Shown here piece by piece: positions 33,551 through 47,100 of a DNA stretch of 64,000 bases. Position numbers and translations under genes: made by a program. The first letter of the stretch is position 1. Every line of letters starts with the position of its first letter. Source of the stretch: Anarhynchus alexandrinus (Eukaryota > Chordata > Aves > Charadriiformes > Charadriidae); contig VUYV01000154.1 of NCBI GenBank assembly GCA_008711295.1, positions 699,718 to 763,717 on the forward strand. The letters run 5' to 3'. The notes beneath the pieces are model-generated. The model had not been told where the DNA came from. It worked only from the letters and a program-made list of their open reading frames with translations, and ran no database searches.

Positions 33551-36500
33551 GCTTGAGATCGACCATCACAGGTCTGTGTAAACAGCCAAGGCTACTTAGA
33601 TTTAAAATTATTAGTCCTCCTGCTGCAATTCCTCTACCGACAAAACACATACACAGTGTTCAACTGGAAACTGCAGAGCATGACAGTCAATGTGTTGCTA
33701 TAATACTTGTTGTTATGAATTAATTCGCTGATTTGCATTTATATAGCACACTTCATGCAGAAGCAACACATGGCATTACACACTTAAACTACATTACAAT
33801 TAAACAGAACTTCTGCTAGAGAAGTCAAGATGAGGCATCAAAAAAAAAGAAAAACCAAAATCAAAAAAATTAAATTTCTCATAGCTCCGATGGGAAGCAA
33901 CTTGCAAAAAAATTCAAACCTTTAACAAAGGGCAACTGCAAGTCTCAGTTACAAGGACAGTGACTGATCAGCTGTTCAGGGAGGTAAGTAGAGATGAAAA
34001 CAAGATATGAATAGTATGCAAGTACTGTAAATGCAATTATGCATTTGACAGGAAGCCAACATCCTCAGTTGCAGTGTGACAAGCCAATGTATGTAAGTGA
34101 CCATTCTAGATGCTGAATTTTCTGCAAACCAGGGATCTATACAATGAATCGTCAAGGAAGGCTGCAAACACAACGGCTATGCATCCCACTGAGACAGAAA
34201 TGGTCTTAACCTACTAAATTCCTAAGATGGCTAAAATGAAGTCTGAACAGCACAGCTCACATAGGCTGATTAGGAAATTAAAATTCCACTCCCAGCCAAA
34301 CGTTGAGTGAAGAATCACTGTCGAGGGAGTTATTGGACCTAAGCAAAAGAGAAAAAAAAAAATCAATTCAGTTTTCTCTGAGCAAGGGAATTAGGAAAAA
34401 AATTAACAAAGATCCAAAGTTTGACTTCTGACAAAAGTTATTCACAATCAAAAGGTACATCGTCAGAGACTAAAGTTGTTTTCAGAGACCTCACTATGAA
34501 AATATTAAGAGACTATGTCTTCTTGAACTCTCTTAGAAAGAAGACAGTGAAATCTGTGAGACATCTGTTTCTGTCTCTAGAGCTGAAGGACTGCCTTATG
34601 CAGAAGTTCTCAGATATTAGTTTTGGTGCATTGGCCAAGCCTTTTCTCTAGGACTATGCTTCTCTGGGATCTTCTAGTGTCTTATTTATTCTTTTGAATA
34701 GTTTTTGACTGATTCAAGTCTGCCTTTCCCACCAGACTCAGTTCTCTCTGTTACCTTTGCACACACACATATAAAAAAAAAAGAAAAAGAAAAAGATTTG
34801 TCACACAATTTCCTTTATTCTGACAATTCGTAGAGTAACAGTCATAAAACCGACCAAGCAGGAAAAGAATAGACTCAGTCACCTGTGACGAAATGCTTAG
34901 AGCTCTTCCTCTTTAAATACATTTAATCAGGTCACCACTACATTTTTCTTGACTATACCCTGCTTTACTAAGGAAATACTATGGTCATATCCTGGACTGA
35001 CTTGTTTAAACTTTCTTCTCTATAAGATGCTTCCTCCTGGAACACAGTAAGCAATTGGAGCTCCTCAAGGCTTCCTGAAGTCTTTTCCTGGCTCCTCCAG
35101 AAGGAGGTCTAACTTTGGTACACCCAGGTGTGTTTGCAGCACAAGCTAAAAGCTAAATTTCCATCATAATAAGAGCAGAATTTAAGTTAAAGGTCAGGGT
35201 AATTGCAATAACACCCAGAAATGAGTTTAAGGAATAGTTTTCCAGCATCAGAAAGTCCTTTGTTTTGACTCAACTACAAGTAGTGAACCATGCACTACAA
35301 GGAATTACAAGGGACATCGGGGAATGAGAATGTGTTAGCAGGAAGAAAATAAAGGTTTCCTATGTATCTTTTGATATTTCTAATTTTTGGAAACATAAGG
35401 AAGGTAAAATACATTTACTCCAGTTATTATTCCCCAAAATAGTGCTTCTGGCAAACTCCCTTTTCTGAAAACACCATGAAGTGGTTCTTGCAGTATTTCT
35501 CCTACAGGAGCCCACAGAACTGTACCAAACAACGTGGTTTATTCCTTCAGCGCCGTCCCCACTGCTGTGTGGCTGTGGTGGTGGTTCTGAGGGAAAGCTT
35601 GGAGATTCTTAGTATCCTCTGGGACCAAAAAAGTTTGGAAAACCTTCCTGTACCAGGCAAGAATCTGAGCACAATGTGGCTAAATTTAAAGCTATGATAA
35701 GTTCTTGTTCCAGTGAGGGCTAAGTTTTCAGACTTAACAATAAAAGGTATTAAAGGACATGTTCCTAAACAAGATTACTTATTCAAAGTAAAAAATAAAT
35801 TAATAATTAAATAAACTGGAGACTTCTTCTTCAGAAAAGACGTGTTCTTCAAGAGCTTTTTTTTCTTTTCAGTCAAGAAGATTTACCTTTACAAAAGATT
35901 GTGAAAATGTAGAGGGAAAAAAAAACAATCAAAACCAAGCATATATTTCTCAGAATATATCTCACTGGCCAACCTGGTTAGAAACATAGCAGGTTCTTGA
36001 CATGCTGGTATTAATGACAATGACACACAGGAGTTCCTATTCTGTTTTTTTTTCTTTTATATTTTCAAAATGAATAAACTGTTCTCAGTGGGCAAGAGTG
36101 CAAACCAAAGCTATACCTGGTGTCCCTCAGAAGCTGAAGGTAATCCATGCTGTTGCAGTTCAAATATTAAATAAAACTTTCCCCTTGGGTCTCATGGATC
36201 ACATACATCCCACATATCACATCACATACCTTATGTTCTTCAGACTGCACGAGTTGCCCGTGGGATGTTACAAATGTGGTTTTCCCCCTCTGCCATTATA
36301 AATTTTGGGGGTTGTGGTCACCTGAGATATCTTCTCTTTCTTCAGCACATACTCAGCTGTGATCCTGCATGGTCTTGATACATCAGAGCGAAAACGATAA
36401 CAGGTCGCTGTCAGTGTATCCAACCTCACTCTGTGCCACAGTCCGGGAAAGCTGCACAAATGCTGCAGTGGGAATTTCTTTCCTGGGGCACTGGCGTAAG

Positions 36501-37345
36501 AACTACACCACGGGAACGTGAGAGAGCTTAAGGTATTTGACCAAAATGAAATTAGAGCTCTATCAGTGTTGGGCAATAAATTTGGGCAGCCTAGTGTAAA
36601 TGTTGACAACCGTAAGTTACACGTGAATGGATGAGCCATACCGGGAGATTGGATGAAACAAAAATTGAAATAAATATNGCAATCTGCACACCCAGGAAAA
36701 ACATGTCAGAGTGTCCCTCCAGCCACGCTGGCAATTTAGGCATGGAAAAATTACTGAAGGCAGATCATCATTATTAGAGCAAGAAAAAGATGTCCCTAAT
36801 AACTGTGTTATCTGCCATCAAATCTCCAGAGACAAAAATAGACTCATTTGCTCCAAGGTTGCAGGGGTTACAGAGTGAGGCAGGAACCGCAGAAAAAGAG
36901 ATTGATACCAGGGATTAAAGATCACAGCTGTACAGAGAGGAGGTGGAAACAAATTGGCGCTATTTCTAAAGCCCTGATGAAAGAAAATGGTGCCTTGCTA
37001 GGGAAGGTGACAACTGAAAGATAAAAGTAGAAAGAAAAGGTTTTAATATTACAGCCGAGCAAAACGTTGGTAATGAAACTGAGCTGCAGTTTTGCTTAGT
37101 TTTGTGCTTCTTCACAAAGCAAGAGCTTGGGCCGGCTTCTCGAGGTGAGCAATCCTAAGCCAATTTATTAGATCTTCAGGTGAAAATGATACAGGGGAAA
37201 TTGCGATTTCACCAGCTTAGGTACAAACCCAGCCAAAACGGTTATCCAGGCTGGTGCACCGGACTGTTTCACTTTGTTATTGAGTTACCTCAGGCCTGAC
37301 AGTGGCAAAGCAGAGGTTCGCACGCGTGCGGGGCTGGGGCTGCCC
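33551..37345. other. unique sequence, no gene seen; one N
   Basis: About 3.8 kb. Includes A-rich patches (33838-33870, 34768-34798), a single undetermined base at 36678 with no duplication around it, and chance open frames up to 123 codons (36268-36639, minus). At 37315-37345 the sequence becomes locally CpG-rich (CACGCGTG palindrome at 37321-37328). Confidence 0.5.
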
Positions 37346-37370
37346 AGCTCCGCCAAGCCCTGGCGGAGCT
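37346..37370. repeat. GC-rich hairpin (10-bp stem, 5-nt loop)
   Basis: AGCTCCGCCA (37346-37355), loop AGCCC, TGGCGGAGCT (37361-37370), a perfect match. It lies in the most CpG-rich short block I noticed in the window, next to the palindrome CACGCGTG. Confidence 0.85.
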
Positions 37371-38824
37371 ACAATGCAACCAACCGAAATAGCTGCTGTC
37401 ATAGCTAGCAAATTCCCTGACCCAGCAGGAATTAAATTACCAGCCATTAAGGATTAGACTACGAGCTACTGCAGGAAACGGCAAAGAGAAAGATTTCTGC
37501 AGACTCATATCTCTTGTGGCTAAGGTAGGTGGGCTCAAAATGCACAATTACCAATGTATTAGATTTGCTCATAAAACAGAAATCTTCTTGTCTTAGCAGC
37601 TGACCCCAAGAAGTGCTAAGGAGGCTACCCACCCCCCCAATCCCCCTCATATTGGTGGGAGCTGAGAAGAGGAAAAAAAAGGAAAAACTTTCCTTAAATC
37701 TGTCCACTTACTTGAGATTATGAATCCAGAAGGCTAAATTTGGCTTCCCAAGTTGCAGATTTCAAACAGGGATGCTCAAGATCGAAAGGAAACATTTTAG
37801 AAACTTTCTCCCATTTTTTTTCACTGATTTTTTCTAAAGCAACAAAAATTTCCTGAAATATCAGTCACCTCTGATTTTGACTACCTGCTGATAATTATGT
37901 AGTGATGCTGATTCACTAAAACAATCAGACGATATTTATTTATGCTGCAGAACTATAAAAACCAGTTTGCATTAGGTGAGCACGATCTAGATGTCCTGAT
38001 ACCAAATCTTTGTCTCTGTTAAACCGCTTGCCTTTGTCCTTCTTGGAACCCCACCATGGTTACCCATGAGGCAAGGACACGTTGCAGCGCTGGAGGGGAA
38101 TTTGGGAGAATTTAACGTGTTGCTGGGTACTTCATCCTGCAAAGGCGTTCTCGTGTAAGTACCCAAGCAGCTTCAGTGAACTCATTTTTTATATGTGTGG
38201 ATAAAGGCTTTATATGTACAGTTATATAGCCTGTAGTAAGGAAGAAGTGTCCATATAGTGATTTTGAATTAAAATCGTAGTCTTAGAGTACATTAGCTGT
38301 GACATTTTCTTCAGTGAATGATAATGACAGGATTGGTAGTGCATTAGGCCCAAGAGACAAGAGAAATGTCCCGAGGTTTTAAGGAGCTATTTATCCCTAT
38401 ATCTGGCTAGGCAATCCCAGAGCAGAAGGGCCCAATTTGTTATTTTAAGTGAGGTGGTGAGAAGCTGTGGAGCAGAGAAGCATGTTCTGTCTGCTGCCAA
38501 AAAAGGTTAAAATGGCTTAAAATGACTATAAATATTTGCTGTAGATGACCTTTTGTTCTCTTCAAGGTTTTGAAAAAGAATCAAAAAATATTTTATGATG
38601 TTTAATCAACGTTCATTGGACTGTATAGAAATTAATTAAAGTAAAACAGGGTTTGTCATTCCTTGCAACTAGCCGTGAATGGCCAAAAGAGGGTAACTGA
38701 GGACAAAAATATTACTGCTCCTCTAGCCCAATGGAAAGCAAAAAATAATAATAATAAAAAAAAAGCAGAAACTTTAAAAAATATATATACTGTTTTGACT
38801 ATTTGAACCTCTGCTTTTACTTCT
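37371..38824. other. unique sequence, no gene seen
   Basis: Includes a C-rich run near 37630-37645 and an A/T-rich patch near 38745-38795. No coding support. Confidence 0.5.
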
Positions 38825-39265
38825 GTGCCTTGGTGCTTCCCCAGGATGCTGAGCATCACCTCTGCCCGCCTCCCAGGAAAGTGCTGGCCGTTAGGAGCAC
38901 CAATGGCAGGTCCGTGCAGTAGTAGCAACAGAGTGGTGAAAAGGGCTGAGTTAAGGCCATGTCTGCCTGAAGAGTATCTCAAATATTGCTCCGTTGGGGT
39001 AATTGTCTCTGCATCATGGCCAGACACACCTCTGAGCTATCATCTGCAGGAGAACATCCTTCAGTCCCTGTTATCGCTTCTCCTGCAGATAGGTGTCTCC
39101 CAGAGAGTAGTGATCCTCAGACAGCAGAGCCCATGCTGTCTGAGCAGCAGGTTCCCAGAGAAGGAAAGCTGCTCCTGGGTTTCTGGCTCCCTAAGATGAA
39201 TAAAGAAGAGCTTTCTTTTCACACTGCCTGCAGATCCAGGAAGACATACTTATTGTCTTCCCAGT
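38825..39265. other. GC-richer block, open in several frames, two hairpins
   Basis: A roughly 440-bp block less AT-rich than its surroundings. It is open for 124 codons (38825-39199, +), 94 codons (38986-39270, +) and 123 codons (38656-39027, minus) at once, which argues for low stop-codon density rather than one true gene. It contains two perfect inverted repeats: ATCTGCAGGAGAA / TTCTCCTGCAGAT (39042-39054 and 39078-39090) and CTCAGACAGCA / TGCTGTCTGAG (39116-39126 and 39134-39144). I do not recognise a protein or repeat family. Confidence 0.5.
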
Positions 39266-40966
39266 CATAAGAAATGCAAAACAATTAGAAGGGAATTTGA
39301 AACTCTTGTTTTATCATTTATTTCTAGGTGATAGGCTCAAGGAAATCTAAGTACAAGTGATGTTTCAGCCGGTTTCACCGCTGTGCAATTCTCTCAATTC
39401 CAGTGCCATTTTATCTGCTTTCTCTGCCTGCAGAAACACAAATTCTGATTAACACGTCTCAAGTGTTCTTTCCCTTAAACCTTTCTCCTGCATAAATGAG
39501 CTGGTGACGGATTTCTGCTGAACAGTTTTGAAGCATCTCTGCACCTGACTTCCCAGCATACGGGATCATCCAGACTCGCAACTTCAGTCTAAGTTGTTCT
39601 ATGAATAATTTTAAATGATGAATGTCACTCATAGATCTGTAGTTCACTAGATGTCAGATCTAGTGTGGATGGAACCACAGTGGAAAAACACTGTTAGAAG
39701 AAAAGTGGGAAGAAAATCTGAAGTTCTGAATAATTATCCGTGTTATATTGCTTCTTAGAGATTACTCACCATTAAACAGATTTAGGTCTTGTTAACTGCA
39801 GGAAAGAAATTGCTGAAATTCTTTACGTGTACATAGGGACACACTTACTTCCTTGTAAAGTACCTCATGAGTTTGTTAGTACTACTTCCAGCATACAGTA
39901 ATTAAGATTTATATTGCTTGAGGATATTTGATGTTAACGCTGGAAATTATGCTTTTCTGTAATCAGAATGTAAATGGGAGGGGAAAAAAAGTACATTTGA
40001 GACTCTTTGTATTTGTGAATATGGCACTGTCATTTGTATTTAGTTTGGCACCACAATTCAAAGGTGTTGATCAGAGAGCAGTCAAGGACATATCCAAACT
40101 GAGATTCCCATATACTGGACCCACAAAGATTTAGGGAGTTTTGTATTTTAAAATAAAGTTAGGTAAGAGCAGAAACCTCTCTCTTCTCCAGAGTGAATAT
40201 AATCGTCCTTTCTATATCAGAGCACTTCGTGTGCAATAAAAATATCTCTACTGGGGGAATCCACAGACTACTAAAACATGAACAATCTTCAAAGAAACTT
40301 CTGTTTTGCCCAATTTTTCATAACATTATTTTTTTAGGATAACAACCTCTGTCCCTTAAAAATATGCACTAATCGTAGGGGGAAAAAATTTGAAAAATAA
40401 TAATAAGATCAGCTCCCCATTTTTTAAGGTAAAGCAGTTGTGAATCTCAAGAAAAGACAGAGAGAGAAAAGGGAGAGTAAAAATTATTTTGATTTACATT
40501 CTTAGGGTACATCCTGCATTACCCTTCCTCTTTGCAAACATCCTAGTTAGAGGAGCAAGAGTCTATGTATTACTAATTGCTGCAACACAGGAATAAGACT
40601 TAATTCTACGAGACTTTTTTCTTGGTAAATACTCTTGTTCTTAACAAAGTAAGAGAGGATTTTACAATTAAATTGCAGAAAAATATAGAAATAAAAACTG
40701 GATAACAGAACTTAGATGTGCTCAGAGACTGATGACTGAGAGAGCAGCCCGAAGCGATACAGTGCCACTAAATTCACACTGGAACGGGGAGAATGGAGTT
40801 CTTTCAGAAGGGAAGTACATCTGCAATAATATAGCCTTGCTTCCTAATTCAAGAAGAATTGTGTGCTTATCTTGTTGCCAGGATCTGAGTTGTGTAGACT
40901 TTGGAAGGTAGTTATGGATAGATATATTCATATAGCTGCTTCTTTTGTTCTTTTTCTCTTTTTTTC
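39266..40966. other. unique sequence, no gene seen
   Basis: AT-rich DNA with chance open frames only. The right end is increasingly T-rich. Confidence 0.5.
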
Positions 40967-40984
40967 TTTTTTTTTTTTTTTTTT
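40967..40984 (+). repeat. poly-T tract (18 T)
   Basis: An uninterrupted T run preceded by a T-rich stretch with C interruptions from about 40941. On the minus strand this is an A tract just downstream of nothing retroposed that I can identify. Confidence 0.95.
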
Positions 40985-40994
40985 CCACGTTTTC

Positions 40995-41090
40995 AACAGA
41001 AAGTCGAACTGCTTCAGATCTTCTAATGACTTGCTCAGGGTCAGAGAGGAAGTGACCAGAAGACCTGAAAACTGAACATCAATATTCGGA
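40995..41090 (+). mobile_element. ancient MIR/L3-like repeat relic
   Basis: CAGAAAGTCGAACTGCTTCAG, TAATGACTTGCTCAGGGTCA, GAGAGGAAGTGACC and AGAAGACCTGAAAACTGAAC align by eye with the tail of MIR/L3 relics (GAGGAAACTGAGGC..., TGACTTGCCCAGGGTCACACAGGAAGT..., GAACCC). Short and diverged. Confidence 0.5.
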
Positions 41091-44063
41091 ACCACAGAGA
41101 GTTGGGGTTTTTTTTGCTACATCAAGACACTGTCCTTTTATACCTGTCACTTTAAATGAGCTAAAGTGAAAGCTGAGTTTAATAAAGAATGTTTTGAGGA
41201 CTCAAATGATGTTAATGGGTCAAATATGGAACCCCCAAAATTATAGCCTCCAGTGCCACAAATACACACCTGACATCCTGACATCTAATAACTAATTTAT
41301 TTTTTAAATTTAGATGAGGTTGAAAGTGTTTTAGTTGAATTTATTTCCCTGCATAGACAACTTTTGTATGCAAGCAAAAGGAATTAAATTTAAATTTACC
41401 TGTCTGTTAGTGCCCCTCACCCCAATAACCTTCGACTACACTGGTGACTTTCAAGCAAATTTGACAGAAACACTGTCATTTAACAAAGAATTAAATTCTT
41501 GTGGATTTTGTGAATCTCAGCTATCAGACGGATGACATAGGTTCAAATTAGCGAGGAAAAAGCAGACGGAGCTCAGATGATAAATATTCTGTTTGGTAGC
41601 AGTGGTGGGCAATGAGCACATGCAGAGCTCCCAACTAGCCTTACTATCATGTCGTTGTTAGTCTGCTGTTGATGTGATGGGGCTACCCAAGGGATACAGG
41701 GCAAAGAATGTTGTTGTTGGAGGCGAGGAAGAAATAAAGAAAAAATACCATGTGGTCCATCAGAAAGAAGGTTTCATTGGCTCCACTGCTCAAAAAACCT
41801 ACTTGTTTTTAATAGTAAGAAGCAATTTCCTACACTTCCTATTGTCACTTGGCTGAAGGTAAAGAACAGTACTGCTTATGGGAATACCAAGGTGGGCTAA
41901 TTATATCATGGCTGATCCACTCTGGCATTAAAATCCCTCCTAGGAAGAATTCACCCTGTGAAGAGATTCTTTGATTTACAGCCAGGAGAATTTTAATAAA
42001 CATATATAACAAGACAACTCAAAACATATTTTAAGTTACTATTTACTAGTAAACAGCTGCTTAAAAAAATGACAATCATTCAGGAACCCCTGAAGAATAA
42101 GCCAAAAGGTAGGACATAAATAGGATTTACCTACAAACCCAATAATTCCCTCTAAATAAAACTTTCTTCTGCAACTGCATAAAATATCCCCTGGAACAAC
42201 TGTGATTCTAGTCATCTTGAAATTATTAATGTATGACTCAAAGTTGCCAGATATATATTTTGGATGAAAAGCAAAAGAGTCATTCCTTGTAAACCACAAG
42301 AAAAGGGGATATCCTGTTTTAGGAAATTGCCATAAACACCAAGGAGAAGACCCTGTCAGGCTGGGACTTTTCACTTCCTCCCATTAAGACTGCTCCATTT
42401 GCCCTGAACAGTGAATTAACCCATGAGCATCATCTGGAACCCAGATGTTCAATGACTTGAGTGATAATCCAAACCACCAGATTCTAGATGTCTTGCTTAT
42501 GCTTGTTAACTGCTTGAAGGCTTATACACTTATTTATTTTTCAGTATGATAGAAACAGGACAGTGTTTCCTAGAAAAGTTTTCTGGTCGGTGGTGAGGAT
42601 GGACCTCTTGAGATGAGAGAAAAGAGGCAGCAGGGAGCTAATCCATTGTATGTCATGTTCTGGACTGAGTATCATAATCATTGAGTTGCTAAGCATGAAG
42701 ACGTCTTCCCTTTGCCAGCTTCTTCTCCAGCAAAGTTTTATGAATCTAACCTTTCATTTCCCATTTCTCTTGTCTGTTCTGCAAAACCAAAATAATTCCT
42801 CTGAAGCTGAATAGAAAGTTTCATATGCCACTTACTATTCTTTTAATGTTTTGCTTAGGAAAAACAACAAAACAAATTTCAGTCTGGATCAAACCATTTA
42901 TTTATTATTTTTTTCCTAGTTTGACTGTGGAGAGGAATAATCTATTATTTATATCCCTATCCACTACATGCACAGCTCGCTCTCTCCAGGGAGAAGATAA
43001 GACAAAGAACAAACCACCTACGACAGATGTTGCTCATATTCTTTCATGCACTATGGGAAGGTGTTCAGATTCTGTCATCGTGAAAGCGGCATGCAAAAGT
43101 ATAGAAAGTGGAAACTATAATGGTGTTCTGAGGAGGGGAAATAGTTTATGTAAAAACATTCTGCCTCTAACAAATCATCCTGGAATCACTTGCATCAAGG
43201 TAGGGAAACCACCGGGACACAACTCTACATGTTACACCTTGCTTCCTGGTTATGTCCTCTCCCTATTTTACACCTGAATAATATTTACTTTGCAAGATCC
43301 TAGATGAATGCTGCACAAATGAGCTACAAGACCCCGCTGTTCATTCCACCGTATCTGAATTCATATCACAGGGAGCAGAAGCAAGGGGGGCCTTAAATTA
43401 AGGAATTATCAGAAGACATTAAGGAAAAATGTATTTTCCTTAATACAGAACACAATGCAATTGATTAAAAGGAGGGAAATTAAGTAATTCCAATTAGCGT
43501 AAGACTGTAATAGAACCTTCTACATACATCTATGTTCAAATAGTCTTTGAATAACCGTGAATTGTTAATTGGGAACTATATGTGTAACCAAGATGATTCT
43601 GTGCTCTTTTCTAAATTGAAAGTCTGCTCTTCCTTCAGTACACACTTTCTGTATATTTTCTTTTAGTAACAGCTAGGAGATTTTTCAGCTGTCCTCATTA
43701 GAAAATTCCAGTTTGTCAAAAATGAAGCTCTCTACAGGAAAGGTTCATTTTTTATGAGTTCCTTTAGTGAAATATGTTTGAAAACATTTGATGTTATCTG
43801 GGTGTTTTCTAGAAAAGAAAGTTGAAATTATGACCCCCAATGGCTGTGCTAAATTGTGCTAACTTGCAATTTAAAAAAAATAAAAATAGTAATAGTTGAA
43901 GTAAAAGTAAATGTTGACTATACTGAAACATTAAAAAGAAACAATTCAGCGGATCGACTGTAAAGTTTCTTGAAAATAATTTCAGATGACACTATCATCT
44001 TTATCATCACAATTTATCCCAACTTTGGACAGGAAAAGTCCTTGAAATCCTAAAAATGCTCAT
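41091..44063. other. unique sequence, no gene seen
   Basis: Nearly 3 kb. A 150-codon + frame (42825-43277) begins in a hydrophobic stretch but has no recognisable domain and no supporting promoter or splice context; chance is the simplest reading. A 7-bp inverted repeat CACTTTA / TAAAGTG lies near 41149-41169. Confidence 0.5.
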
Positions 44064-44150
44064 ATAGAATCATAGAATCATAGAATCATAGAATGGTGGG
44101 ACACCTCCCATTAAACCAGGTTGCCCAAGGCCACGTCCAGCCTGGCCTTG
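44064..44150 (-). mobile_element. very short CR1 3' tail fragment
   Basis: The + strand begins with four consecutive near-octamer units (ATAGAATC three times, then ATAGAATG), the reverse complement of the CR1 tail. After GTGGGACACCTCCCATTAA it jumps to CCAGGTTGCCCAAGG, CCACGTCCAGCCTGGCCTTGAA, which in full copies lies well inside. The expected intervening bases are missing, so an internal deletion is likely. Homology ends at about 44150 and is followed by a short imperfect ATATAAGTATA repeat. Confidence 0.85.
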
Positions 44151-47100
44151 AAATATAAGTATATAATATAAGTATAATATAAGTTGATATCTTGTCATTT
44201 TCAAGGTCAGGATCTACTGTGAATAAAGCTGCTTTGAAAAGTTTGCAGATGAGGACAGAGAAATACCTAATATCAAGTACTAAGAAATTAATTACTAAAT
44301 TACTTGAAATAAGCTCAGTTAAATTACTTGGGGGAAAAAAGCAGGAGAAATGGAATTAGCAGCGTGGGAAGTTGCATCTACATCTACATACACATCTGCA
44401 AGCATAGACGTAGCATTATGGAAGGAAAAGACCCTGGGTCAAAAAATCCTGGTTTCTTCAAAACCATGGTGCATAATGCTTGCTAATGGAAATTAGTCCC
44501 ATTTTTGTCAGAGAGTTTCCTAGGTGATATCATCAACAGGGTAATTACAGAGCCTGTGGGCCATTCTGTGTGTAAGGTTTTCCTTGGAATCTAAAACACA
44601 ATTTGGTATCAATTTAAGTTATGGAATATGATACCCATAATAAAATGTTGACCATGGAAACAAAGCTTCTCCATGTTCTGGGGAATGAAAGTGAAGATAC
44701 ACTGAGGAACCCACACCAGTATATGCAAAAATCTGCCGTTTTCTTTTGAGGATGATGGCCAAGTTCAGACTGAATTCATGGGAACAACCAGCCCAGTCCT
44801 CAGCAATTCTGATTGTTCCACTCCCTGTGTCTTTTCATTCGTTTACTGGAAAAGAACTACAACGATATTATAACGTAGTATTAAATCCATTATGCTGTTA
44901 CTTTCCTAAGATTAAGTATTGTCTTCTATTTGTGAATAACCATCAATGCTTCAGTCAGATTCAATCAAAAGACATTTGGCCATTTTATAAGACACCTGTC
45001 CAATTAAGATAAATTTGTTGGCATTCAGAATGCAGTTTTCTTGAGCCAATGAGCTAACATTTAAATGTTCTGCAAAGTTCATTACTTCACTATTACACTG
45101 TAAAAATAGACTATCTAAATAGAAATAACATTTTTCCCATAGAACCCGATACATCTGCGTAGAATGTTTAAGCAATGTTGCTAAGAAATATCTTCTTTAA
45201 CAGGCTCTGCAGCAAAAAAGCAATTCAATATACATTAATCTAAAATGTTATACACAAAATATAAATCACAAAGGGTCAAGAAAGCTCTTAAAGTGCTCTC
45301 CTCTGAATATCCTCTTTTCTTTCCTGTGATTCAACTTGGAAAAGACCACCGATGTTCTTCTGGTGTAAACCCACTAAAATGTTTTAAGCTTAGCGTGCAC
45401 AGATTGCCATTGGGTGCAAGCTCAGCCAGTGCCAAGAAGCATCATCATCCTACTGATTTGTTAAGGTGTTGTGTCACCGCTTCACCAAAGCATTTAGGCA
45501 TATATGTGTCTTTGAACCTCAGAGGAGCTTCACGGACACTTGATTGGTTCAGGGCTTGTATGGACAGTCAGATACAAAATAGGTTTTAAGCACAAGAATT
45601 GACAAAGCCCCAAAAAACTCCCCTTCAATTTCTATCTAAGCCTGAGGAAGCCTTAGCTTTCCATGTTTTTAAGAATTTAGACTTTGCAAGATAAGCACAT
45701 TGGGTTATTTTGCAAACTTTGGGTTCTTCAACAGCATCTGCATGGGAACTCATGTGTCTCAGCCAGAGTCTTCTTTCCATGCTGGATACTTAACATTGAA
45801 ATTGGTGATCGTAGACAAGTGTGTCAGCTTTTTATTGCATCTGGCACAAAATATTTGTGGTCAGAAAGCTCAACATATGGTGACAGCTTTATTTTACACA
45901 CCCTTTTTCTGTCTAAATTCAGTTTGTTTTGTTGAACAAAGGGTAGTTGTACCCTTGCCAGTCTTTCCAGGTCAGTATAGGTATAAGAAAATGCACAGGA
46001 TTTAGTTTTACCTTCAACATCATCTGTGATATTTCCATATTGTTTTTTTTTACTAATGAAGTCCCACGGTTTAATATTTTTATCCAAACATATATGATTG
46101 CATCCAAAGTCAATTGAAGTCAGTAGCAGCAAGATCCTCGGAAGTATTTAGACACCTACAACAGTGATGTCTGTGGGAGCCAGGCTCCAAAATATTGAGG
46201 ATTTGGATGTTGGAACCCTTCTGATCAACTGAGCTCTTGATGGTATTCTCATAAATAGTGTAATAAATCAAGAATTTGTGTTACGAACATAGTCTATATG
46301 GGAAAACTGGCTGTAGTCCTGGCTTGACTGGATCAGCTCAGCAGATATATGTCACATATTTCAGAAGCACGAGGGCAGGTAAGGCTCTTGGAATGGTTTG
46401 CAGGCAGGAAATGAAAACAGCTTCTGAGTGGGTTTTTTTGGTCAGCTCTGGGATGAGACTACATATTACAGGCATTTGGGACTCAAAAGTGTCTCACTAA
46501 CCATGTCAGCATCAGAAGCTGCTGCTTGCTCAATTCCTCCCCCAGACAGAGATTTGATTACCCATCTGTACTCATTTGTCCTCTCTAAAAAGTGCTAGAG
46601 AAATGGAAACAAAGTTCTTAGAAGCCCTGGAAAGTCCTTGCTGATAAAACTCAAACTACTCATCCCTCTACATAGAATATGAGAGAATTTTAGGTTTTTA
46701 AGTTTTATAAGGCGTTCCCTTCAATTATTCCTGAGAATTTATGACTGAGGATTACATTTTCTATCACTCAGTGGAATACTTTCCCCAATATAAACTTTCC
46801 CCAGAAACTAAAAAAAAAACCCCACACCCCCCAGAAAAAAGAAGAAATAAAAAGTTAGTGCATCATAATATAGTGTTATTCTTACAGTTAAAATTCCAAG
46901 AAATATTCTCAAGAGGTAGTGTAGTTAGAAAATGTCAACATGTTTTTGGTGAATATTATCATTAATTGATGACTCAGTGTGGAAAACTCAGAACAAGTTA
47001 GACAAAGACTGTGAATTCAGTAAGTGATAAAGGCTCAGAGTCTAACTTGCCTTGTTTTGTAAGACTGCATTTCATTTTCCCATTCCTGGGACCCGGTCTG

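Noticed and set aside
36678..36678. Single N base
   Set aside because: Unlike the N pair near 51.4-51.7 kb, the flanks here show no duplication or inserted element, so it is only an undetermined base or closed gap.
42825..43277. 150-codon plus-strand frame with hydrophobic start
   Set aside because: No recognisable family, no second exon, no promoter features. The hydrophobic start reflects T-rich sequence.
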